Virus record (IMG/VR): IMGVR_UViG_3300043446_001653
Span: 1-29,897 of that record
Length of the DNA stretch: 29,897 nt
Strand: one strand, 5' to 3'
Source: a virus
Under the pieces are notes generated by a model. That model saw only the letters and a program-made list of their open reading frames with translations, did not search any database and had not been told where the DNA came from. Numbering within the stretch: position 1 is the first letter of the stretch; each line of letters opens with the position of its first letter. The translations under genes and the position numbers were made by a program. Below, in pieces: positions 1 through 7,961 of this stretch.

Positions 1-63
1 GTCTGCGATCACCCTCGATGGATGGGCGAAGAGGGACCCAAACCCATTGCAGCGCAATGGATC

Positions 64-237
64 TCAGAGGAGAGAAGGCTGATTGTATCCGGGCTGCGAC
101 CGTGCGAGCAGCTCTTGGATGCGTTCCCATCGTGTCTCATCGAAGAAGGGTTGAGACTGATACCAGGTCAGGGCATCGGCCTGTAAGGGAGGTCGGTCAC
201 GGTCTGGGCAGCTTGCAACTGCGCCAGGCCAACACAT
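64..237 (-). CDS. Small hypothetical protein (57 aa)
   Basis: I do not recognise this protein. The ATG overlaps the stop of the upstream morphogenesis-like gene as TAATG, the same coupling style used by many real genes here. The product is mostly hydrophilic, with an aromatic and arginine-rich central part (around WYQSQPFFDETRWERIQELL) that looks like a short helix. Arginine codons are CGN, as in neighbouring genes. A competing open frame on the plus strand (1-186, open at the window edge) uses AGA and AGG codons, which are unusual here, so I favour the minus-strand reading. It would be the next gene of the leftward late region after the morphogenesis-like gene. Confidence 0.5.
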   Translation of the reverse strand: MCWPGAVASCPDRDRPPLQADALTWYQSQPFFDETRWERIQELLARSQPGYNQPSLL

Positions 238-905
238 TAGCGAGCTGACGCGAGCGCCTTCTCCAAGCTGCTGCGAAGGTAGATGCCGAAGCGGCGCTCA
301 GCCACCTTCGTGCCGATGTCTGCGATTGGGAAGATCGGGCGATAGGTGGCAGATGGCACGGCGACGAACAGGGGCTTGAGCCGACCGCGTGCTGCGCGCT
401 GGTAAACGCCGGGAGGCCGCCCATTGCCCTGTGGAGTGCCCACGAACACGCCATTGCGCCCTGGCTGCCCAATCTGCTGCGTGATGCGCTTCAGGGCGGC
501 CAGAGAGACGTTTCCTGCAGTGTTGCGCTTGATGGCCGCCGGGATGAGCTTGCTGCCGCTTGGAATGGCGCTAGAGGCGTCACCCAGGAACTTGGCCTCG
601 AATGGTTTGGTGCCACGTCTGCCGCCCGTGATGTTGGCGCGCAGGTAGGGCTCACGCTTGGCCTCGGGGAAGATCGTCACCACCAAGCTGCGCTTGCTGC
701 TCTTGTCCACCCTCCAGGCGTTCTGGATGAAGGGGGTGGGGTTGTCGAAGTACTGGCGTGATGCGCCCTTGAGTGACGTGCGGACGTCGAAGCCGGTGCT
801 GTTGAGCGCCTGGCTGATGGCGAAGGGGAGCTGCTTGGTCATCTGGTCGGTCCACCGGATGGCCTTAGGCAGCTCGGATTTGATATCGAGGGTGAGGGTC
901 GCCAT
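237..905 (-). CDS. Phage morphogenesis / minor tail-like protein
   Basis: Product of 222 aa from the ATG at 905; an in-frame ATG at 929 would add 8 residues. The N-terminal pattern, a helix followed by KQLPFAISQALNSTGFDV and then a segment around YFDNPTPFIQNAW, resembles a family of phage proteins found with head-tail and tail genes, in which a stretch like 'QLPFA...ALN.TA.DV' precedes a 'F..PTP' motif. The protein is basic (many K and R), without transmembrane segments or signal peptide. It lies alone on the minus strand after the non-coding region 906-1118 and is followed by a TAATG-coupled small gene. A structural or assembly role is inferred from family resemblance. The exact position in the virion is unknown. 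Confidence 0.72.
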   Translation of the reverse strand: MATLTLDIKSELPKAIRWTDQMTKQLPFAISQALNSTGFDVRTSLKGASRQYFDNPTPFIQNAWRVDKSSKRSLVVTIFPEAKREPYLRANITGGRRGTKPFEAKFLGDASSAIPSGSKLIPAAIKRNTAGNVSLAALKRITQQIGQPGRNGVFVGTPQGNGRPPGVYQRAARGRLKPLFVAVPSATYRPIFPIADIGTKVAERRFGIYLRSSLEKALASAR

Positions 906-965
906 GCCCCAAGGGTAGGCGGAGCCCATGGCGGGGTCGATCGAGAAGGCGTGAACCCGGTGTGT

Positions 966-1071
966 CCCACTGCCCCACTGTGCCCTACTGGACCCCCCGC
1001 TCCTAAAGGGGGTATTTATCCCTTACTACTACTTATTATCATAAGTCTTTAGAAGAAGTAGGGTAGTAGGG
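966..1071. promoter_or_regulatory. Non-coding AT-rich region with short repeats; candidate origin or promoter
   Basis: The whole gap 906-1118 lacks any convincing ORF. It contains three near-identical repeats (CCCACTG at 966-972 and 974-980, CCCTACTG at 983-990), a GC hairpin (ACCCCC 992-997 with GGGGGT 1008-1013), then an AT-rich island (about 1013-1056) ending in two inverted copies of the same motif (AGTAGGG at 1057-1063 and 1065-1071). The arms 1020-1034 and 1056-1071 can pair imperfectly. On the minus strand TATGATAAT (1043-1035) resembles a -10 box for the gene starting at 905, but no good -35 is visible. Iteron-like repeats beside an AT-rich island next to the primase-helicase gene would also suit a replication origin. 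Both functions are inference. Confidence 0.4.
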
Positions 1072-1118
1072 TAAGTAAGACAATCCCTTGCCGCGCAACG
1101 GTTTTCGGGTGTCCTACC

Positions 1119-3161
1119 TCATCTGAGAGGTGAGGCAATCCGGTAAATCCAGCGCCTCGAGCCGCCTTTCATCTCCCTGTGGCGCTCGTATCCCAGCTCT
1201 CTCAAGATGGACGCAACCTGCATCTGGTCGGCGCGGGTCTGCCTCTCCACGGGCTTGGCGATGGCATCGGACAGCAGTTTTTCGGTCGTGATGGGCTCCA
1301 CGCCGCGGTATTGATCGAGCCATGCGCGAATGGTGTTCATCCATGGCGACTCGACCATGTAGGCCTCGTTTTCCTTGTCCACCTGAGCCGCAAGCTCGCG
1401 GGTGAGGTGATTGGGCTCACCGGCGCGGTAGGCGTGCACGGCAGCGGACCAGATGGCATCGCGCTCGAGCAGCAGCTCATCAACAGGGATCTGGCTGTCT
1501 ACGGCGACCGGGATCACCCAAAAGCGACGGTTGCCGGTGTCATCCACCAGGAAGCCGCTGTCGCGGTTGGTGGAGCCCACGATGATGCAGCGCCGCGGGA
1601 AGGCCTCAGTCGAGCGGCCATAGGGCACGCGGAAGGTGTCGGTCTGCTGGGTGAGGAAGGCCTTGACCTGGCCGGCGTGCTTGCGGCCGGTGATGTGATC
1701 GAGCTCTGCCCACTCCATGATCCAGGAGCGGTGGAGCACCATCAGGTCGTCCTTTGAGCTGATGTCACGCAAAGCATCGTTAAACCAGAGGCCGCCGAGG
1801 TTGCGCCAGAAGGTGGATTTACCGCAGCCCTGCGGCCCCATCAGGACGCAGGCGGAATCGTGCTTGCTGCCGGGCTCGAAGATGCGGCGAACGGCGGCCA
1901 CCAGCGTGGCCTTCAGCATGGCGTCGTAGAGGGTGCCGGGCTGATCGTGCGGGCGGAGGTAGCAGGTGGAGAGGTAGTCGATCGAAGTGGGTGGCACCTG
2001 GTCGGCAACGTGCTCGAGGTATTCGCGCACGGGGTCGTAGGGGTTCTCCATGGCGACCTTGACCAGGGCATCAGCGGCGAGGTCTTTTGAGACCTTGATG
2101 CCCATCTCGGCGAACTCGAGGTAATAGAGGTCGATCTTCTCGATGGGCTTGGCATCGAGCTCGATGGTCTGGGTGAAGATGTTCCAGCGGAGGCGAGAGC
2201 CGAGCTGCTGACGCAGCAGGGTCATGAGCTCAGCCGGGTCAAGCTTGACGGCCTTTTCTGGGCGCACATCGGAGGGTGCGGGCTTGGCCTGCTGCTGCTG
2301 GCGTTGCGGTGTGCTGCTGCTGGCGCGTTGCGGCGGATCGGCCAGGTGGAACAGGGTGCCGAGGCCTACGCCACCGGAGCCGTTGAAGGATCGCCATTTG
2401 GCCTCGCAGACTCCGGGCTCGAACTTGCCGGATGCTGCGGACCAGTGGATCCAGTCTTGGAGCAGGGTGTCGTCGCCAACGCTGTGCAGCGCCATGCCGA
2501 CCTTGACCCATTCGTCGTAGTCGTCGGCCAGCGAGGTGGAGATGCGGGCGAGGTAATCGCGTGCTCGATCGGCGTCTGAAGTGAGATCTGTGAGACGGAG
2601 GAGGGGAGCGTGTTCCGGCTGCTTGCGCATCATCTGCTGAAGCAGCAAGGATGGCGCCTCAGCAATGGCAAGTTCTGATGGGCTGCGGCCGCGGATCCAG
2701 CGATAGGCGCCGGTGATGGGGTGAGCGCCAGCGACGACGGACTGGCAGCCGGTCCAGCGCAGCTCGAGCTGCTCACCCTTGATGGAGGATTTGAGCTTGG
2801 TGGTCTTGATCTGATCCCAGAAGGCGCGAGGCACCTGGTAGATAATCTGGAGGCGGCCATCGCGGCCTGAGGTGACGGCCCAGGATTTAGGGAGCTCGCG
2901 GAGCGGTGCGCCGAGCTGCTCGAGCACTTCGGAGGCGCCGAGGCCGTCGTGATCAACGAAAAGGAGGCCGCCGGATTGCGGGCCGGCGATGACGCCAACG
3001 GCTACGGCACGGCCGGATTGGATCTCAGCGGTGAGCTGGTCTTTGGTGAGCGGGTGCTTTTGCCATTCGGGCTGATAGGGGCGCTTGTCGTTGCCGACTG
3101 CGACGAAGCCCCAGTGGTCTGGGAGGGAGGAGAGCTGGTCTGTGAGCAGGGGCATGAGCAT
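1119..3161 (-). CDS. Bifunctional primase-helicase (prim-pol + PriCT-2 + VirE-type ATPase)
   Basis: Product of 680 aa in the replication block. The N-terminal 1-175 resembles a prim-pol domain, with LLFVDHDG (about 66-73) at the acidic motif and a VTSGRDG turn (97-103). Residues about 198-262 match a PriCT-2 domain (DEWVKVGMALHS; EAKWRSF). The C-terminal half is a virulence-associated-E / phage P4-like superfamily 3 helicase-type ATPase: Walker A GPQGCGKST near 441-450, Walker B-like IMEWAELD, and a sensor motif IIVGSTNRD. It should synthesise primers and unwind DNA at the phage fork. An ATG at 3155 is preceded at 6 nt by AGGG, so it may be the true start; 3161 is the outermost ATG. A 15-nt gap separates it from the VRR-NUC gene upstream, so the two are probably cotranscribed. 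Confidence 0.92.
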   Translation of the reverse strand: MLMPLLTDQLSSLPDHWGFVAVGNDKRPYQPEWQKHPLTKDQLTAEIQSGRAVAVGVIAGPQSGGLLFVDHDGLGASEVLEQLGAPLRELPKSWAVTSGRDGRLQIIYQVPRAFWDQIKTTKLKSSIKGEQLELRWTGCQSVVAGAHPITGAYRWIRGRSPSELAIAEAPSLLLQQMMRKQPEHAPLLRLTDLTSDADRARDYLARISTSLADDYDEWVKVGMALHSVGDDTLLQDWIHWSAASGKFEPGVCEAKWRSFNGSGGVGLGTLFHLADPPQRASSSTPQRQQQQAKPAPSDVRPEKAVKLDPAELMTLLRQQLGSRLRWNIFTQTIELDAKPIEKIDLYYLEFAEMGIKVSKDLAADALVKVAMENPYDPVREYLEHVADQVPPTSIDYLSTCYLRPHDQPGTLYDAMLKATLVAAVRRIFEPGSKHDSACVLMGPQGCGKSTFWRNLGGLWFNDALRDISSKDDLMVLHRSWIMEWAELDHITGRKHAGQVKAFLTQQTDTFRVPYGRSTEAFPRRCIIVGSTNRDSGFLVDDTGNRRFWVIPVAVDSQIPVDELLLERDAIWSAAVHAYRAGEPNHLTRELAAQVDKENEAYMVESPWMNTIRAWLDQYRGVEPITTEKLLSDAIAKPVERQTRADQMQVASILRELGYERHREMKGGSRRWIYRIASPLR

Positions 3162-3176
3162 CCCTGAGGTGAGCCG

Positions 3177-3587
3177 TCAGATCTTGCCGGGAGGTGAGGC
3201 AGGTAGGCCACTGGCTGTGACAATCTGCAACGCGTCCTGCACCGATCGGGCGACACCAGCGATGCCACCTGCCTGATAGACGGCATGGAGCCAGTGGCGC
3301 TGCGCTGGTGCCAAGCGGCCCGTAGGTGTCTTGATTTCCAGCGAGGTAAAAACGGCGAGGCGCTGGCCGACCATCTCAGGCGTTACCACGATCGTGCGCC
3401 AGCCGATCAGGTCTGCTGAGCCACGTGCGAGGCCGAACTGCACCAGGCGGCCGGTGCGTGGATCGGGAAGTGATCCGACCTGATTGCGGAAGATGCGCAG
3501 ATCGTGCCGTGTGCCGAGCGCTAGGCGGATGCGCTGCTGGAGGTCGGTCTCGGCGTTGGCCACGTCAGGCGGATCGGCTGCGCGCAT
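3177..3587 (-). CDS. VRR-NUC domain nuclease
   Basis: Product of 136 aa with a nearly complete VRR-NUC (PD-(D/E)XK superfamily) fold. Visible motifs are RNQVG (34-38), the catalytic-type GSADLIG (56-62, D59), the E-x-K pair SLEIKTPTG (E84, K86) and the Q96 helix AQRHWLHAV, followed by GGIAGVARSVQDAL. Stand-alone phage VRR-NUC proteins are thought to act on branched or structured DNA, in a role similar to a Holliday-junction resolvase. Its ATG (3587) lies 23 nt inside the 3' end of the SF2 helicase gene, and 15 nt separate its stop from the primase-helicase, consistent with one leftward replication operon. All key nuclease residues are present. The precise substrate cannot be read from sequence. 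Confidence 0.9.
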   Translation of the reverse strand: MRAADPPDVANAETDLQQRIRLALGTRHDLRIFRNQVGSLPDPRTGRLVQFGLARGSADLIGWRTIVVTPEMVGQRLAVFTSLEIKTPTGRLAPAQRHWLHAVYQAGGIAGVARSVQDALQIVTASGLPASPPGKI

Positions 3588-4932
3588 TGTGGACCTTGTA
3601 AGCCCACGCGGGGCTGTAGCCGCGCTGCCGTGCGAGCGCCAGCAGCTCGGGGAGCGTGCGAGCTTTGCGGCGCTCTGCGGTGCGCTGGCGGACGGCTTGG
3701 CGGTTCAGCTGCTGGAGTTCACCGGCCACCTGCTTGAGCTGCCGGGCCGGCTGCACGGCGCAGGGGGTGCCACAGACGGGGCAGGCCGGCTGCGGTGCAA
3801 ATGCAGCAAAGCAGGCCTCACATGTGCGAACGCACGGGGCAGCCTGGCCGGTGCGTGTGCGGCGGCGCCGATCATCGAGCGTCCACTCGCGGTGATCATC
3901 GGGGAAGCCATGGCGGTGGACGTTGCCGACGTGATCGAGGATGAGCGAGTGCGTCTTGCCGGGCGCCGGTCTGAGCACGCGGCCGACCTGCTGGAGGTAA
4001 AGGCCTTCGGACTGTGTGGGACGCAGCAGGATCGCGGCGCCGACCGATGGCACGTCGGTGCCTTCGCTGATCACATCCACCGAAACCAGAACGCGCAAAA
4101 CGCCAGATCCAAGTTCATCAATCAGGCGCTGTCGTTCGTCAACATCGGTCGTTCCAAGCACCACCTGCGCTGCAATGCCGCAGGAACGAAACTGCTGGGC
4201 GACGTGCTCAGCGTGCTGCGTGGTGCAGCAGAAGGCGATGGCGCTGCGCCCTTGGCAGAGCCGTTGAAAATGCTCGATTGCGTCGCCCGTGACGGTGGGT
4301 TTGTCCAGCTCAAGCGCTGCTGTTTCCGGGGCGTAATCCCCTGATCTGACTCTCAGATTCGCCTCTTGGAATCTGATTTGAGGTGCATAAATTCGCGCCT
4401 CTGTGAGGTGCCCCGCGGCGGTCAGATGCTGCACCGAGGGACCGAGCACAAGGCGATCGAACATGGCACCCAGGCCGCGGCCGTCACGGCGCACCGGGGT
4501 GGCTGTGACGCCTAATCGAAAGGCCTCAGGCCAGTGGCTGAGCACCCTGCTCCAGGTACCGGCTACGGCGTGGTGGGCCTCATCAATAACGATGAGATCG
4601 GGCTGCCAGGTCTGGCGCTCGAGGCGTCGGGCAAGTGTCTGCACCGACGCAACTTGCACAAGCTGCTCTGAGGGCTCGAAGCCCGCGGCGATGATGCCGT
4701 GCTCGACGCCGGCCATGGTGAGCTTCGCGCTTGCCTGGCGGATGAGCTCGCGCCTGTGCACCAGGATCAGCACGCGACGGCCACGGGCAACGGCGCCCTC
4801 CGTGATGGCTGAAAAGCAAACGGTCTTGCCCATGCCACAGGGCGCGACCAAGAGAGGTGCCCTTGCTCCAGATCGAAATGCTTGCCGAAGGTCTTCGATG
4901 GCCTTCTTTTGGTACGGACGGAGCTCAAGCAT
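3565..4932 (-). CDS. DEAD/DEAH-box superfamily 2 helicase
   Basis: Product of 455 aa from the ATG at 4932, which overlaps the HNH stop by 8 nt; an extension to 4977 would add 15 residues of poor quality. Motifs in order: a Q-motif-like LRPYQKKAI (4-12), Walker A APCGMGKT (30-37), LVHRRELI (58-65), DEAH (117-120), GVTATP (141-146), SEGTDVP and QQVGRVLRPAPGK in the C-terminal RecA domain. The tail carries two Cys pairs (CEAC and CPVC), a likely zinc ribbon. This is the architecture of phage type-III-restriction/UvrB-like helicases that remodel branched DNA during replication or recombination. The neighbouring nuclease and primase support a DNA-processing role. Confidence 0.93.
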   Translation of the reverse strand: MLELRPYQKKAIEDLRQAFRSGARAPLLVAPCGMGKTVCFSAITEGAVARGRRVLILVHRRELIRQASAKLTMAGVEHGIIAAGFEPSEQLVQVASVQTLARRLERQTWQPDLIVIDEAHHAVAGTWSRVLSHWPEAFRLGVTATPVRRDGRGLGAMFDRLVLGPSVQHLTAAGHLTEARIYAPQIRFQEANLRVRSGDYAPETAALELDKPTVTGDAIEHFQRLCQGRSAIAFCCTTQHAEHVAQQFRSCGIAAQVVLGTTDVDERQRLIDELGSGVLRVLVSVDVISEGTDVPSVGAAILLRPTQSEGLYLQQVGRVLRPAPGKTHSLILDHVGNVHRHGFPDDHREWTLDDRRRRTRTGQAAPCVRTCEACFAAFAPQPACPVCGTPCAVQPARQLKQVAGELQQLNRQAVRQRTAERRKARTLPELLALARQRGYSPAWAYKVHNARSRSA

Positions 4933-5512
4933 TGCGCTTGTTCCAGTTGCGCCGCGGCGTTGTCGCGATGCGTTCAACGGACCAGCCGGCGCGCAATCGG
5001 TTGCGCACCGTGCTCAACGGCAGCCCCAACTCATCAGCCCAATCGCGTGGCCAATACTGCCGGCCGTTCCACGTGATCTGCTCGGCATTGCCGTGCCAGT
5101 GCTCTCGGACATGCTCCGATTGCGTCATCACCTGGAGGTTGGTTGGGTCGTTGTTGTGCTTGTTGCCGTCTATGTGGTGGACGATCTCGTTTCGCCTGAG
5201 CGGCCTGCCCAGCATCTGCTCTGCGATGACCCGATGTTCGTGTCGCCCATGTCGTTTTCGGTAGGTGGTGGGCTTCACGTCAGTGACTCGCCGAAGCTGA
5301 GCGGCCCTGTTGTTCTCGCGCCTCTGCGCTTCGGGGGTGACGTAGTTGGGATCGCCATAGCGACGAACACGCTGAGCGTGCATCGAGCACATCCCGTGAT
5401 CTCCGCCTCCCCTGGATCTGTCGCATCCAGGCACGGAACAGGTCTTGTCCACTGACAAAGCCAACACTTCCCGGAAATGATAGTCCGCTTCCGGATTCTG
5501 TCGGTGATTCAT
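4925..5512 (-). CDS. HNH homing-type endonuclease with zinc finger and HTH tail
   Basis: Product of 195 aa. From the N-terminus: a Cys/His cluster (C25, C30, C42, H45) likely to bind zinc; an HNH nuclease core (EHRVIAEQ, VHHIDGNKHNNDP, N125, then SEHVREH); and a C-terminal helix-turn-helix-like segment (ADELGLPLSTVRNRLRAGWS, 159-178) typical of DNA-binding tails in homing endonucleases. The start at 5512 has GGGA about 8 nt upstream; an ATG at 5536 would add 8 residues. It is the first gene of the leftward replication block, beside the divergent promoter region. It is probably a free-standing mobile endonuclease rather than a phage-essential gene. Confidence 0.9.
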   Translation of the reverse strand: MNHRQNPEADYHFREVLALSVDKTCSVPGCDRSRGGGDHGMCSMHAQRVRRYGDPNYVTPEAQRRENNRAAQLRRVTDVKPTTYRKRHGRHEHRVIAEQMLGRPLRRNEIVHHIDGNKHNNDPTNLQVMTQSEHVREHWHGNAEQITWNGRQYWPRDWADELGLPLSTVRNRLRAGWSVERIATTPRRNWNKRNA

Positions 5513-5619
5513 CGTGAGTCCCACTGGGCTTGACATGCCACAGCGGGAAGGAATACCAACGGGAGCGGCCGGATGCTAGACGGCCTGAAAGGAAATACTT
5601 GTAACTACAGGGGGAAGGG
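5513..5619. promoter_or_regulatory. Divergent promoter region between replication and recombination blocks
   Basis: The two blocks diverge here, so both promoters should lie in or next to this gap. A short inverted repeat GGCCG (5567-5571) / CGGCC (5581-5585) with a 9-nt spacer could be an operator. A strong purine run (AGGGGG then AAGGG) immediately before 5620 serves as ribosome binding site for the exonuclease gene. No textbook -35/-10 pair is obvious on either strand. Confidence 0.4.
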
Positions 5620-6522
5620 ATGACGTGGCGGGAAGATGCGGTAAGGTTCGGGAGTATTCGATACGGCCTGCCTATGGAGATCGGCGACTACCACCGCCAC
5701 CCAGCGGTGAGCAAAAGCCACCTCGACCAGATCGCGCGCAGCCCGCTGCACTACTGGGCGCGCTATGTGGATCCGAACCGTGTGGAGCCTGAGCCGACGC
5801 CGGCGATGCTGATCGGCACTGCGGTACACACCCACGTCTTAGAGCTGGACGCATGGGACTCGCGTTATGTCGCAGCACCTGAGGCGATCGACCGGCGCAC
5901 CAAGGCCGGCAAGGAGGCATGGGCAGCGTTTGAGGCTGAGGCTGCCGGGCGCACGGTGATCAGCCGGGCCGATGCAGATCTGGTGATGGCGATCGGCCGC
6001 GCGGTGCACGGGCACCCTGCTGCTGCAGCGCTACTGAGCTGGGAGGGCCAGGCTGAGACCACACACATGTGGATTGACCAGGCGACAGGGCTCGAGTGCA
6101 AGTGCCGGCCGGATTACCTCATCACCGGCAACGGTTCCATGGTGGTAGATCTCAAGACCACCGAGGATGCGAGCCCGGCGGGGTTCCGCAAGTCGATCGC
6201 GAACTTCCGCTACCACGTCCAGGCGGCCTGGTATCTGCACGGGCTTGAGCAGGCCACCGGCAACCGACCGGATGAGTTCATCTTCATCTGCGTTGAGAAG
6301 AAGCCGCCCCATGCGGTCGCGGTCTACGCCGCCGATGCCGAGATGGTCGCCGCCGGCTACGACACCGCCATGCGCGATCTGGAGGTGCTGGCCACCTGCA
6401 AACAGGCGAACGCATGGCCCGGCTACAGCGAGCAGATCGAGCTGATCAGCCTGCCGCCATGGATGCGGCCGCGCCCTGATGGATCCATGCCCACCACATC
6501 ACCCGAAATCGAGTTGTACTGA
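5620..6522 (+). CDS. RecE-like PD-(D/E)XK exonuclease
   Basis: Product of 300 aa with the layout of phage exonuclease VIII-like proteins (DUF3799 type). Signature segments are HPAVSKSHLDQIARSPLHYW near the N-terminus, GTAVHTHVLE (66-75), KCRPDYLI (161-168), the catalytic D177-x-K179 in VVDLKTTEDAS, and YHVQAAWYLHG (198-208). It should degrade duplex DNA 5' to 3' to expose single strands for annealing. The RecT-like gene begins 2 nt after its stop, giving the classic exonuclease plus annealase pair. The start at 5620 has a strong AGGGGG; an internal ATG at 5674 (MEIGDYHRHP) lacks a ribosome site but matches where related proteins usually begin. Confidence 0.88.
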   Translation: MTWREDAVRFGSIRYGLPMEIGDYHRHPAVSKSHLDQIARSPLHYWARYVDPNRVEPEPTPAMLIGTAVHTHVLELDAWDSRYVAAPEAIDRRTKAGKEAWAAFEAEAAGRTVISRADADLVMAIGRAVHGHPAAAALLSWEGQAETTHMWIDQATGLECKCRPDYLITGNGSMVVDLKTTEDASPAGFRKSIANFRYHVQAAWYLHGLEQATGNRPDEFIFICVEKKPPHAVAVYAADAEMVAAGYDTAMRDLEVLATCKQANAWPGYSEQIELISLPPWMRPRPDGSMPTTSPEIELY

Positions 6523-6524
6523 CC

Positions 6525-7217
6525 ATGAGCGAATCAACAGCACTGACCACCACCCAACAGGGTGTGTTTTCAAGCGTGACGGCGTTTGATGAGGCGCAGC
6601 GTTACGCCAAGGCGCTGGCCAGCAGCACGCTCATCCCGCCGCAGTTCCAAGGGCAGCAGGGGTTCGCCAACTGTTTGGTGGCGCTGAACATCAGCCGCCG
6701 CATGGGCATGGATCCGCTGATGGTGATGCAGAACTTGCACATCATCCACGGCCGGCCGAGCTGGTCAAGCCAGTTCATCATCGGCCTGATTAACGGCTGC
6801 GGGCGCTTCAGCCCGCTGCGGTATGAACTGAGCGGCAAGGGCGACACGTTGGCCTGCACAGCAGTTGCCACGGAGCTGAGCACGGGCGAGGAGCTGCGCG
6901 GCCCTGAGGTGACGATGGCGATGGCCAAGCGTGAAGGCTGGGCCACCAAGCAGGGGTCAAAGTGGGCCACGATGCCCGAGCTGATGATCCGCTACAGGGC
7001 CGCGGCCTTCTGGGGCCGGCTCTACATCCCCGAGCTGCTGGTGGGGATCCAGACGCAAGAGGAAGTGCTCGACGTGGAATCGGTCACGGTGACGCAGGCC
7101 GAGCCAGCACCTGCCACTGCGGTCGAGCAGCTGAACGAGAAGATCAAGCAACCAAAGCCGGAGATGCTGCCGGTTGTCATCACAGAGGAGGTAGTTGCCG
7201 ATGACGAAATCTTTTGA
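6525..7217 (+). CDS. RecT-like single-strand annealing protein
   Basis: Product of 230 aa. The centre contains a pattern I associate with phage RecT-type recombinases: ISRRMGMDPLMVMQNLHII, HGRPSWSSQFIIGLINGCG, EVTMAMAKREGW, then the WATMPELMIRYRAAAFWGRL helix. The C-terminal about 45 residues are low-complexity and acidic, usual for a protein-interaction tail. It should coat and anneal the single-stranded DNA made by the adjacent RecE-like exonuclease. Its 3' end overlaps the next HTH gene by 17 nt and contains that gene's ribosome site (GAGGAGGT at 7184-7191). The family call rests on motif memory and strong context; RecT is not the only annealase family, and a profile search would settle which one this is. 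Confidence 0.8.
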   Translation: MSESTALTTTQQGVFSSVTAFDEAQRYAKALASSTLIPPQFQGQQGFANCLVALNISRRMGMDPLMVMQNLHIIHGRPSWSSQFIIGLINGCGRFSPLRYELSGKGDTLACTAVATELSTGEELRGPEVTMAMAKREGWATKQGSKWATMPELMIRYRAAAFWGRLYIPELLVGIQTQEEVLDVESVTVTQAEPAPATAVEQLNEKIKQPKPEMLPVVITEEVVADDEIF

Positions 7218-7431
7218 TCAGCCGGGTTATCTGCAGCCCCGTGAGCTTGCTGAGCGTTGGCGCGGTGTCGTCACCTTGGCAACGCTCGACAACTGGCGCA
7301 GCCAAAACCGCGGTCCGAGGTTCGTCAAGATCGGAGGCCGTGTGCTGTATCCCGTGGCTGAGGTGGAGGCCTATGAGGCTCGAAACCTGCGCGGGATCCC
7401 AAACCATCCACCTACCCAACCGAGACCATGA
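7201..7431 (+). CDS. AlpA/excisionase-type helix-turn-helix protein
   Basis: Product of 76 aa, almost entirely one MerR-like winged HTH of the helix-turn-helix_17 / AlpA type: YLQPRELAERW, TLDNWRSQNRGPRFVKIGG, RVLYPVAEVEAYEAR. Such proteins act as small transcription regulators or as excisionases. With no integrase in the window, a regulatory role is slightly more likely. The ATG at 7201 follows GAGGAGGT by 9 nt; a TTG at 7195 is also in frame but less likely. It overlaps the RecT-like gene by 17 nt and is ATGA-coupled to the next gene. Confidence 0.85.
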   Translation: MTKSFDQPGYLQPRELAERWRGVVTLATLDNWRSQNRGPRFVKIGGRVLYPVAEVEAYEARNLRGIPNHPPTQPRP

Positions 7432-7754
7432 GCTTCAAGCTGAACCTGAGCATCTTCAAGAGCACCAAGCCCGACAGCAAGATCGACTTTTCCGGCATGT
7501 TGAACGTGAAGGTGGAGGAGCTCGACGCCTTCTGCGCGTTCGTGATGAGCCAGACGCCGGATCAATACGGCAGTGTCCAGGTGCCGATCAGTGGCTGGAA
7601 AAAGACCGCGAAAAGCGGCTTGGCCTATGTGAGCGCAGTGGCGCAGCCGCCGCGCGACTGGGTGCCTCCTGTGACTGCACAAAGCGCCGCCCAGAGCCTC
7701 GCCCAGGCGACTGATGGCGTGGTGACTGAGATCGTGGAGGCCGATCTCTTCTAG
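7428..7754 (+). CDS. Conserved-looking hypothetical protein (108 aa) of the recombination module
   Basis: I cannot name a family. The protein starts MSFKLNLSIFKSTKPDSKID and has a beta-rich centre (VQVPISGWKKTAKSGLAYVS) in a style seen in small phage DNA-metabolism and single-strand-binding proteins. The C-terminal 35 residues are low-complexity and end in acidic EIVEADLF. A short acidic-aromatic tail is typical of single-strand-binding proteins, but this is only suggestive. It is coupled to the HTH gene by an ATGA overlap and ends by overlapping, tail to tail, the minus-strand gene at 7751. Position after an exonuclease and annealase pair supports a recombination accessory role. Confidence 0.78.
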   Translation: MSFKLNLSIFKSTKPDSKIDFSGMLNVKVEELDAFCAFVMSQTPDQYGSVQVPISGWKKTAKSGLAYVSAVAQPPRDWVPPVTAQSAAQSLAQATDGVVTEIVEADLF

Positions 7755-7954
7755 GGCTGCATCAGCTCGAGCTCCAGGCGCGCGATCTCATGGACTGCGA
7801 CCTGGAGCATCTCCTGCTGGTGGTAGCACTGCTTGAGGAGCTTGGCTGCGATGGTGCCGGCGTCTGGGTGCTGCTCCAGCGCGCGGCACTGCTTCTCGAT
7901 CTCGAACTGTTTTTCTGGTGGTATCTGCGCCACCATCCACTCACCGAACTTCAT
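7751..7954 (-). CDS. Small hypothetical protein (67 aa), convergent with recombination operon
   Basis: Not recognised. The 67-aa product from the ATG at 7954 is helical and charged, with a probable amphipathic coiled-coil-like C-terminal half (CYHQQEMLQVAVHEIARLEL). The opposing plus-strand frame across 7755-7954 has no good start or family match, which favours this minus-strand gene. It overlaps the 3' end of the 108-aa gene by 4 nt tail to tail and diverges from the zinc-ribbon gene, whose start is about 30 nt away. A longer start at 7999 would run into that gene and is rejected. Confidence 0.62.
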   Translation of the reverse strand: MKFGEWMVAQIPPEKQFEIEKQCRALEQHPDAGTIAAKLLKQCYHQQEMLQVAVHEIARLELELMQP

Positions 7955-7961
7955 TCTGTCT

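Noticed and set aside
1179-1757. 192-codon plus-strand ORF opposite the primase-helicase
   Set aside because: Mirror frame of the VirE-like ATPase domain, with no recognisable product.
3484-5455. Long plus-strand ORFs (286 and 350 codons) opposite the SF2 helicase and HNH genes
   Set aside because: The helicase and HNH motifs are intact on the minus strand; the plus frames show no domains.
7371-7682. 103-codon minus-strand ORF opposite the 108-aa recombination-module gene
   Set aside because: The plus-strand gene is coupled by ATGA to the HTH gene and has better codon composition; the minus frame is its shadow.
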